A program made the position numbers and the translations under genes. Shown here piece by piece: positions 1-4,643 of a stretch of DNA of 5,397 nucleotides (the first letter of the stretch is position 1; every line of letters begins with the position of its first letter). Source of the stretch: FEN-1073 sp050010135 (GTDB taxonomy: Bacteria; Chloroflexota; Anaerolineae; Anaerolineales; RBG-16-64-43); the NCBI GenBank assembly GCA_050010135.1, contig JBEKLP010000119.1, positions 1 through 5,397 of the forward strand, in the 5' to 3' direction. The notes under the pieces are model-generated. The model had not been told where the DNA came from and made no database searches. It was given only the letters and a program-made list of their open reading frames with translations.

Positions 1-54
1 AATCAGCGGATCGTGGCATTTTATTTTCCCTTATCGGTCATTTCGGGTTTCGCC

Positions 55-1917
55 CTAACACTTTCCTCCGAATGCGAAACCCTTCTTCGCCGCCGGCTTC
101 TTCGCGGCCGGTTTTTTCCCTGTGGTCTTCTTCGGTGCCGTTTTTTTGGGGGGAGGGAGCTCGGTTTCTTTGGGGAGGATAACCGGCATTTTCGTTGACG
201 GATATGGCTTTATAGTCCCGAACAGAAGATCGGCGGCGATCCTGATCGAATCCGGAGATCCTGAGAAATTACAGACGACGGCGTCCGCTTCTCTGGTCGT
301 GCCTTGAACGTAGGGATAGTTGGTCACAACGATCACCGTCCGTCCTGCTGCTTTCAAGGCCTTTACCAGGTGCTGGTTATTGCCCCGCTTTTCAATCCGC
401 GCGTAATAGTTGGTCATGACCACCAGGTCCGCCTGTTTGGCCAACGTCAGGGCTTCCTGCACGTCCTCCTCTTCGGCATGGAAGGTCGTGTCATCCAAAA
501 TGAGGTTGGTGGAATGCTTGGTCATGGCTTCACAAAACATGTGCGGATGGCTGTAGAGGTCTTTTCCTAGGAAGGGATATGGAATGAGTTGCTCGATAAC
601 CAGGATTTTCTTGTCCCGGGTTAAGGGCAACAGTTTCTTGTCATCCCGTACGACCAGCAAGGCTTTATGCGCCACTTCCCAGGATAAATCGATCACTTCC
701 TTGCTTCGGACGATGGCCTTGGTTTTTTCCGGATCCATTTTCCCGGCTTTCTCGAACAAGCCCTGATCGTATTTCATGCCGAGCAGCCGGCGGACGGCAT
801 CGTCGATTCTTTCTTCGGACAACTCGCCGTTTTCCACCGCGTTTTTTATCCCGAAGAAGCATTGCGACCGGGATTCATCGTCGGCTTTCAGGAGGATGGT
901 ATCCACGCCCGCTTTCATGGCCATGACGCAGGCTTTGGGGAGCGGCCATTTCTTGAGGATGGCGGCCATGCCGATGGCGTCGGAAACGACGACGCCGTTG
1001 AATCCCAATTCCTCCCGCAAGAGTTTGGTGAGAATATTGGGCGATAGCGTGGAAGGAAATTCTTTGTCATACGGCGGATAAATGGTATGCGCCGTCATAA
1101 CGGCTTTCGCGCCGGCCTTAATCGCGGCTTGGAAGGTAACCAGCTCGACCTCGTGCATGCGCTTGAGGTCCGCCCGGCAGACGTCGAGCACGTCGTGTGC
1201 GTCGGTGGCTGAATCGCCGCGGCCGGGGAAGTGTTTGGCGGTGGCGACGATGCCCGCGTCCTGGTACCCGCGGACGGTGGCCTCGACCTGCGCCGCGCAG
1301 ACTATCGGGTCGTCGCCGAAGGAGCGGACGCCGATTTCAGGATTCAGAGGATTGATGTTCACATCGCATACCGGATGATAAAACTGCGTTACGCCGATTG
1401 CGGCCATTTGTTTTGCCAGGGTATGCGCCAACTGGTAGGTAACCTTAAGATCGCCGATGGCGGTCAATCCCATAGGCGGGATGAATTGGCGAATGCCGCC
1501 CGAGGTGTAATCGTTTTTAAAATCCCCTTCCATGTCAATGGTAATGTGCAGTGGGATGCCGGAGGGCCGTGCCATGGCGATTTTCTGAAGTTTGTTCAGC
1601 GCTTCCGTCAGTTCTTCCGGTGTGACACTTACACCGTAGTTATGGTCGTCAAAGTATGTATGCGCTATGTCGAAATAATCCTTCGGTTTTTTATAGGTAC
1701 TATCCACCTGCGAACGGCCCCAATACAGGTTTTTACATGTTTCCAACGCGTAGGGTTCCAGGCAAAGGCCGCCGGCGTGCAGTTTCGTGACCTGTTCGAT
1801 CCCCGATGGCGTGAGGTAGGCGCCGCGCCAGGTAAAGGTGAGGCACTGGCCGACTTTTTCCTCCAGCGTCATTTTCGCCAACTTTTTTGAAATGAACTCG
1901 TCTTTTTCTTTCGGCAT
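55..1917 (-). CDS. Two-domain glycoside hydrolase family 3 protein (NagZ-like beta-N-acetylglucosaminidase) with basic C-terminal tail
   Basis: The enzyme probably cleaves terminal beta-linked sugars, most likely N-acetylglucosamine from cell-wall fragments or chitin-type oligosaccharides. It is about 620 residues. Residues 16-23 carry the usual GH3 opening (MTLEEKVG). RSFGDDP lies at 198-204 and KHFPGRGD at 228-235. The Asp239-x-His241 pair is the acid/base dyad that marks the NagZ branch, and Asp313 in VVSDAIGM is the expected nucleophile. A GH3 C-terminal domain spans about 415-585, so the layout resembles two-domain NagZ of Firmicutes rather than the single-domain proteobacterial form. 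No signal peptide or lipobox is visible, so a cytoplasmic location is inferred. Residues 590-620 are Lys/Ala/Pro-rich and end in Cys. The region between about 57 and 98 is longer than usual. Two ATGs are adjacent; I chose the second because GGGAGG lies 6 nt from it but only 3 nt from the first (1918-1920). The exact substrate is uncertain; a beta-glucosidase is the main alternative. Confidence 0.93.
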   Translation of the reverse strand: MPKEKDEFISKKLAKMTLEEKVGQCLTFTWRGAYLTPSGIEQVTKLHAGGLCLEPYALETCKNLYWGRSQVDSTYKKPKDYFDIAHTYFDDHNYGVSVTPEELTEALNKLQKIAMARPSGIPLHITIDMEGDFKNDYTSGGIRQFIPPMGLTAIGDLKVTYQLAHTLAKQMAAIGVTQFYHPVCDVNINPLNPEIGVRSFGDDPIVCAAQVEATVRGYQDAGIVATAKHFPGRGDSATDAHDVLDVCRADLKRMHEVELVTFQAAIKAGAKAVMTAHTIYPPYDKEFPSTLSPNILTKLLREELGFNGVVVSDAIGMAAILKKWPLPKACVMAMKAGVDTILLKADDESRSQCFFGIKNAVENGELSEERIDDAVRRLLGMKYDQGLFEKAGKMDPEKTKAIVRSKEVIDLSWEVAHKALLVVRDDKKLLPLTRDKKILVIEQLIPYPFLGKDLYSHPHMFCEAMTKHSTNLILDDTTFHAEEEDVQEALTLAKQADLVVMTNYYARIEKRGNNQHLVKALKAAGRTVIVVTNYPYVQGTTREADAVVCNFSGSPDSIRIAADLLFGTIKPYPSTKMPVILPKETELPPPKKTAPKKTTGKKPAAKKPAAKKGFAFGGKC

Positions 1918-1923
1918 CATATG

Positions 1924-1929
1924 CCTCCC
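1924..1929 (-). promoter_or_regulatory. Shine-Dalgarno of the GH3 gene, decides the start
   Basis: On the minus strand this reads GGGAGG. It is followed by CAT and then two consecutive ATG codons. Spacing is 3 nt to the first ATG (1918-1920) and 6 nt to the second (1915-1917), so the second is the better start. The two choices differ by only one residue. Confidence 0.7.
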
Positions 1930-2100
1930 GGATGATTTTTCGCTGCCTTTGGCCTTCTTCTCATCGACCGCGGTTATCGGGTTGGATCCGGAACCTGCGT
2001 GTCGATAGGGGATTGAATAGCCCCTGCGCTTCGGGAGTCCCCGATCTGGCTCCTATTCCCCAACCTCTGGGTTTGGATTCCAAGAACATGATCGGCAACT
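1930..2100 (-). other. Long untranslated leader of the GH3 mRNA with small hairpins
   Basis: This is the stretch between the inferred transcription start and the ribosome binding site. It contains AGGGG (2007-2011) facing CCCCT (2021-2025) across 9 nt, and CGGG (2032-2035) facing CCCG (2040-2043). The G4 and C4 blocks could also pair in a different arrangement, so two mutually exclusive folds are possible. I recognise no known riboswitch or T-box element, and no ORF here looks coding. Confidence 0.25.
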
Positions 2101-2107
2101 GGTCAAC

Positions 2108-2136
2108 AGTATAAATAACTCGAATGCCAGCGTCAA
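2108..2136 (-). promoter_or_regulatory. Sigma70-type promoter for the GH3 gene
   Basis: On the minus strand a TTGACG -35 box (2131-2136) is followed by a 17-nt spacer and a TATACT -10 box (2108-2113). Each box matches the consensus at five of six positions. Transcription would start near 2100, giving a leader of about 180 nt before the GH3 start codon. This is the best promoter match in the window. It supports independent transcription of the GH3 gene from the membrane-protein gene further upstream. Confidence 0.62.
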
Positions 2137-2177
2137 TGTGGAATGTAACGACGATCGTTGCGGTCTCTGATCTCATC

Positions 2178-2204
2178 CATGTAAATTCATGATTCCTTTA
2201 CATG
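2178..2204. repeat. 8-bp perfect inverted repeat, operator-like
   Basis: CATGTAAA (2178-2185) and TTTACATG (2197-2204) are perfect inverted copies separated by 11 bp. The site lies about 42 bp upstream of the -35 box of the GH3 promoter, a position that would suit an activator or repressor dimer. No regulator gene is present in the window to pair it with, so binding is inference only. Confidence 0.45.
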
Positions 2205-2537
2205 ACTGCCACGGGCATTTGCATCTCTCCGATAATCACAGCCTCGAGCACCTCTGCGAGGTCAAGGATTCCGATGACCGCCTCGCTCCGCGTCTCGCGT
2301 TGCCCCGGGTCGGATGGTTGGCTTGATTGGCTTCGGGGTGCGCTCTCCATGCGTCGCCCTTGCCACAACTTTTTTGCGAACACGTTGCTGGCGTCGATCG
2401 CGAAGTGGAAGGGGGAATTATGGATCCAAACGATGTGCGGAGCGGCGGCGGAGGATGGCATGCGGGTAGTAAGGTCCCGGCGACGGGGGACGGACAATCT
2501 GGCTTTTTCGAGGAATATGGCACCTAAACCGCGGTTT
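2205..2537. other. Intergenic stretch with no supported gene
   Basis: This GC-rich interval is open in several frames on both strands (for example 2202-2588 plus and 2198-2563 minus). The two longest frames overlap almost completely in antisense, and both run into the terminator hairpin at 2540-2586. Neither has a convincing Shine-Dalgarno site or a recognisable domain. The last 25 or so codons of the minus frame (about 2201-2280) have a regular helix-like composition, so a decayed gene remnant is possible but unproven. Confidence 0.4.
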
Positions 2538-2538
2538 A
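2525..2538. repeat. 14-bp perfect palindrome beside the terminator
   Basis: TAAACCGCGGTTTA is a perfect self-complementary 14-mer immediately adjoining the A-tract of the hairpin terminator at 2540-2586. It may be a protein-binding site, or an accessory stem for minus-strand termination. It has no loop, so as RNA it would fold poorly on its own. Confidence 0.5.
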
Positions 2539-2586
2539 AAAAAACCGAGCGCCTCGTCCACATAACGGATCAGGCGCTCGGTTTTT
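2538..2586 (-). terminator. Strong bidirectional Rho-independent terminator of the membrane-protein gene
   Basis: The arms 2540-2554 and 2572-2586 are a perfect 15-bp inverted repeat with core ACCGAGCGCCT. A C:C mismatch and four further base pairs extend the stem inward, leaving the 7-nt loop ACATAAC. Read on the minus strand, the hairpin begins 33 nt after the stop codon at 2620 and ends in a run of seven T (2544-2538). On the plus strand it ends in five T, so it could also stop plus-strand transcription. It insulates the GH3 gene from the gene upstream. Confidence 0.88.
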
Positions 2587-2619
2587 AAGTGGATAGTGGT
2601 TGCATGCCGGTAGCCCGGA

Positions 2620-3060
2620 TTATGTGATCATCCAAGCGCAAAGGAAGAGCACGGCGACACTGGCCGCCAATTGGAGCCACGAGAAGATCATCATCTGGTT
2701 CCACAACCCGGCGGAATTGGATTGGGGTTTGGAAAGCCTGGGCGCCAGGTAAAACCAAATGCAGGCGCTGATGGCAATTAACACGAGCACGGCGATATGT
2801 TTATAGTATATGACAAAGGTTCCCGCAAACAGCTTAGTCAACCAAATTGTTTGCGCCCATCCCGTCGCCCCTACCGTTAAGCCTCCAACGATGAACCATG
2901 GCAGATACCGGTGCGTAATATTGGCCATGGTTTTTATCCGCTCGGATTCCTCCATGGATTTTAAAGAGGGAAGGATGACCAAAGGCAGCAAGAGCGCCAT
3001 TCCGGTCCAGAGAACGAGGCCGATCGTATGGAACGTGACGTAAATCGTTAGCAAGCTCAT
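2620..3060 (-). CDS. Four-helix integral membrane protein, CopD/DUF2269-like
   Basis: This 146-residue protein is almost entirely membrane-embedded. Hydrophobic segments lie at about 5-30, 53-74, 82-106 and 124-144, with a charged cytoplasmic-type loop at 34-50 (SMEESERIK). The start, FHTIGLVLWTG, and the segment YYKHIAVLVLIA followed by LAPRL resemble the helix patterns of CopD-like and DUF2269-type proteins. In those families His and Trp residues near the helix ends may touch metal or heme. His11, His50 and His88 are the candidates here. The start is firm: AGGAGG (3066-3071) sits 5 nt before the ATG. No copper gene (copC, copA) is nearby, so copper transport should not be assumed. It is apparently transcribed alone, ending at the terminator at 2540-2586. 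The CDS is solid, but the family assignment is tentative. Confidence 0.87.
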   Translation of the reverse strand: MSLLTIYVTFHTIGLVLWTGMALLLPLVILPSLKSMEESERIKTMANITHRYLPWFIVGGLTVGATGWAQTIWLTKLFAGTFVIYYKHIAVLVLIAISACIWFYLAPRLSKPQSNSAGLWNQMMIFSWLQLAASVAVLFLCAWMIT

Positions 3061-3204
3061 GAGGTCCTCCTTTTATCCGTTTGAAAAAAACAGTTTAGCG
3101 AGAAAGTAGATCATGCCACATCATGAAACAAGCCGGAAGGAATTCATTTTCAAAGGAATTTCAAGCTCGTAAATCCTGTTTTGCCGATGCGGATATCTCT
3201 TCCA

Positions 3205-3233
3205 TTGAAAATTTTTTTCGAGACTATTATATT
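3205..3233 (+). promoter_or_regulatory. Sigma70-type promoter toward the 56-residue gene
   Basis: TTGAAA (3205-3210), a 17-nt spacer and TATATT (3228-3233) each match the consensus at five of six positions. A transcript starting near 3240 would carry about 245 nt before the ATG at 3487. A dyad, TAATA-GA-TATTA (3236-3247), covers the expected start point and could be an operator. The area is AT-rich, which raises the chance of a fortuitous match. Confidence 0.42.
3226..3231 (-). promoter_or_regulatory. Possible minus-strand -10 box for the membrane-protein gene
   Basis: The minus strand reads a perfect TATAAT here, about 165 nt upstream of the start codon at 3060. The -35 region at the expected spacing (TGTCCG) is poor. 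It overlaps the plus-strand -10 box, so if both are used they would compete for polymerase. Confidence 0.22.
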
Positions 3234-3430
3234 CCTAATAGATATTATCGGACATAGATGCAGACTCGATGACCCTGATCAATTGGGGTTGTGCCGGACC
3301 GCGGCGAGGATGCACAGCCACGAATACGATCATCCTTATCATATATAGCAATCGTTCGGGATAGATCCACGACCAGCCGGCGCGATCACATGCGCTTTTT
3401 TCCGTGATTGGGCGTATATAGAATAGCAGA

Positions 3431-3454
3431 CGCCGCCATAATTGATGGACGGCG
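3431..3454 (+). promoter_or_regulatory. Hairpin just upstream of the 56-residue gene
   Basis: CGCCGCCAT (3431-3439) pairs with ATGG-A-CGGCG (3445-3454) as a nine-pair stem with one bulged A and the 5-nt loop AATTG. It ends 22 nt before the Shine-Dalgarno site. It could influence translation or mRNA stability, and no function is proven. Confidence 0.35.
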
Positions 3455-3486
3455 GTTCCCATCTATGGATGGAACAGGAGAAAAAA

Positions 3487-3657
3487 ATGACATCGGAAAA
3501 CAAACCCATCATCAACCAGGTGCAAGTTGGCAGCATTCTTGGGCCGATCTGGTTCATCGGCTGGCTGTTTACCCTGGCCTTTGCCAATCTTGCCGGGTGG
3601 CAGATACTTTTTTCGCTCGTTATCTGGCCCTATTACCTAGGCTTGGCAGTCCGATAG
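3487..3657 (+). CDS. Small hydrophobic membrane protein of unknown function, 56 residues
   Basis: The protein has a short polar N-terminus (residues 1-14). Two closely spaced hydrophobic segments follow at about 17-34 (GPIWFIGWLFTLAFANLA) and 38-54 (ending IWPYYLGLAV), so it is probably a two-helix hairpin in the inner membrane. Trp, Tyr and Phe cluster near the interfaces. The start at 3487 is supported by AGGAG (3476-3480) six nt upstream. An in-frame ATG at 3442 falls inside the upstream hairpin and would add a polar stretch, so it is less likely. The gene stands alone, with a terminator 38 nt after the stop and a divergent neighbour. Short proteins ending in an IWPYYLG-type motif occur as conserved hypotheticals. 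I cannot assign a function. Confidence 0.75.
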   Translation: MTSENKPIINQVQVGSILGPIWFIGWLFTLAFANLAGWQILFSLVIWPYYLGLAVR

Positions 3658-3695
3658 ATTACAGACAAAAAAACATCCTCAAAGGACGTCACGCT

Positions 3696-3728
3696 CCCTG
3701 AACGCGGTAGGACCAGCCGCGTTCGGGG
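3696..3728 (+). terminator. Hairpin terminator after the 56-residue gene
   Basis: A 12-pair stem joins 3696-3707 to 3717-3728 with a single G:U pair; the core is GAACGCGG/CCGCGTTC. The loop is 9 nt. It starts 38 nt after the stop codon. The downstream tract (TATCTTCCTT) is only moderately T-rich, so termination may be partial. An A7 run lies upstream at 3667-3673. Confidence 0.6.
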
Positions 3729-3729
3729 T

Positions 3730-3987
3730 ATCTTCCTTATAATGCTACCCGCTGTTATTACTTTTGGGCACGGTTTTCCCATGGTTTGCATGGTCGCATA
3801 CCATAATAACTTTGACGGGTGGCGGGTTCCGAAAAGATGCTCTCCATCGATTCCACACCCGGCTATTCAAGGACGCCCGCAACCGTCGGCTCTGACGAAA
3901 TATTTATCTAAAGTGGGATAGTGTATAAAGAGCCGGAAATGCGGCGGTTTGAAGGGTTCGATAATAATCTGGAAAGGATGTGCAATC
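3730..3987. other. Intergenic region with a chain of inverted repeats upstream of the DUF1684 gene
   Basis: No ORF here looks coding. Several complementary pairs lie in series. GTTATTA (3754-3760) pairs with TAATAAC (3804-3810) and encloses ATGGT/ACCAT (3790-3794/3800-3804). GACGG and GCGGG (3814-3826) pair with CCCGC and CCGTC (3876-3887). CGGCTCT (3887-3893) pairs with AGAGCCG (3929-3935). A TATAAA box (3924-3929) lies about 60 nt before the start codon but has no good -35 partner. Some or all of these pairs could be chance. Confidence 0.3.
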
Positions 3988-4494
3988 ATGGATGAGCTCG
4001 CCAAGTTCCGTAAAGAAAAGGACGAATTATTTTCAAGCGATCCGGACAGCCCGCTGACCTACGAACAAAAACGCGAATTCAAGGGATTGAAATATTTTCC
4101 CCCTGACCCGAAGCTCCGTCTGGAAGTGAAAGTGCGGGAATTTCCCTCCAAAGATTCCATCGCCATACAAACTACAACGGGGAGTGTTCAACACTACCAG
4201 CGTTTTGGAAAGATCACCGTGGAAGCGGAAGGACAGACTGCCGAATTGACACTCTACAAAGATGAACGGTCGTATTTCCTTCCGTTCGTGGATTCGCTCT
4301 CCGGGAAGGAAACCTACCCCGCGGGGCGGTATCTCGAACCCAAAGCGGTCGGCGGCGGCCGATTTATCGTCGATTTCAACTTTGCTTATAACCCATACTG
4401 CGCCTACAACGAGAACTGGTCCTGCCCGATCACGCCGTTTGAAAACCATATTAAAATCCCCATCCGGGCGGGCGAGAAAATATTCCATGAATAG
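3988..4494 (+). CDS. DUF1684-family protein
   Basis: This 168-residue protein matches the DUF1684 pattern along its length. The N-terminus is charged (DELAKFRKEKDELF), followed by SPLTYEQKREFKGLKYFPPDP at about 21-41. Then come FVDSLSGKETYPAGRYLE (100-117), a VDFNFAYNPYCAY block (128-140) and CPITPFENHIKIPIRAGEK (146-164). Cys138 and Cys146, the Asn-Pro pair and the Glu-Asn pair are hallmark conserved positions. The family's function is unknown. No signal peptide or membrane segment is visible, so it is probably cytoplasmic, unlike many longer homologues. The ATG at 3988 is preferred because AAAGGA (3973-3978) lies 9 nt upstream; the in-frame TTG at 3949 has no comparable site. It is 149 nt from the following purU and may or may not be co-transcribed with it. 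Confidence 0.92.
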   Translation: MDELAKFRKEKDELFSSDPDSPLTYEQKREFKGLKYFPPDPKLRLEVKVREFPSKDSIAIQTTTGSVQHYQRFGKITVEAEGQTAELTLYKDERSYFLPFVDSLSGKETYPAGRYLEPKAVGGGRFIVDFNFAYNPYCAYNENWSCPITPFENHIKIPIRAGEKIFHE

Positions 4495-4555
4495 CTGGAT
4501 GTCGTTCCCACGTCGAATTCGGACGGGCGCGGCCATTCGGGATTTCCTGATTACG

Positions 4556-4581
4556 CGGCGGTCCCTCCCCACATTCCGCCG
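4556..4581. repeat. 6-bp GC inverted repeat over the -35 region of purU
   Basis: CGGCGG (4556-4561) and CCGCCG (4576-4581) are inverted copies 14 bp apart. No T-tract follows, so it is not a terminator. It spans the place where a -35 box would be expected and may be a binding site, though GC-rich 6-mers pair by chance fairly often. Confidence 0.25.
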
Positions 4582-4595
4582 ATACGCGTTCACTG

Positions 4596-4601
4596 TATAA
4601 T
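4596..4601 (+). promoter_or_regulatory. Perfect -10 box upstream of purU
   Basis: TATAAT lies 42 nt before the purU ATG, giving a predicted start near 4608. No good -35 box is present at 16-18 nt spacing (ATTCCG or TTCCGC), which suggests an activator-dependent promoter or a chance match. Confidence 0.4.
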
Positions 4602-4613
4602 GCACCGAATGTA

Positions 4614-4633
4614 GCGGGAATATTCCTTCCCGC
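4614..4633 (+). promoter_or_regulatory. Operator-like dyad / 5' hairpin of purU
   Basis: GCGGGAA (4614-4620) and TTCCCGC (4627-4633) form a perfect 7-bp dyad around TATTCC. The inner GGAATATTCC (4617-4626) is itself a perfect palindrome. The site lies just downstream of the predicted transcription start and directly abuts the GGGG ribosome-binding stretch. It could therefore act as a repressor operator or as an mRNA hairpin next to the start. Confidence 0.5.
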
Positions 4634-4643
4634 GGGGATGTCC

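Larger units (their letters stand above)
3061..3486. other. Divergent intergenic region, 426 bp
   Basis: This region lies between two divergently transcribed membrane-protein genes. It holds a plus-strand promoter-like pair at 3205-3233 overlapped by a minus-strand TATAAT (3226-3231). It also holds the direct repeat AAGGAATT at 3137-3144 and 3153-3160, and several short hairpins. Two of these are AGGATG/CATCCT at 3307-3312/3331-3336 and the bulged stem at 3431-3454. Minus-strand open frames here (for example 3235-3462) have no Shine-Dalgarno site or recognisable motif, and I do not call them genes. Confidence 0.45.

Noticed and set aside
45..55. GGG/CCC hairpin after the GH3 stop as a terminator
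   Set aside because: Only three pairs and no T-tract follows; the true transcript end is probably outside the window.
1231..1890. Plus-strand open frame of 219 codons
   Set aside because: It lies entirely antisense to the GH3 gene, whose frame carries all the catalytic motifs; this frame shows no domain and no ribosome binding site.
2202..2588. Plus-strand frame of 128 codons as a gene
   Set aside because: It ends inside the terminator stem, has no Shine-Dalgarno site, starts within an inverted repeat and overlaps an equally long antisense frame.
3137..3160. Direct repeat AAGGAATT x2 as an iteron or operator
   Set aside because: Only two short AT-rich copies; too little to distinguish from chance.
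3235..3462. Minus-strand frame of 75 codons in the divergent region
   Set aside because: No ribosome binding site, no recognisable motif, and it spans promoter-like and hairpin elements.
4033..4605. Minus-strand open frame of 190 codons
   Set aside because: Antisense shadow of the DUF1684 gene; it is Arg/Phe-rich without any recognisable motif.
4600..4614. Mini-ORF of four codons (ATG CAC CGA ATG TAG) before purU as a regulatory leader peptide
   Set aside because: It overlaps the -10 box and so would lie at or before the transcription start.
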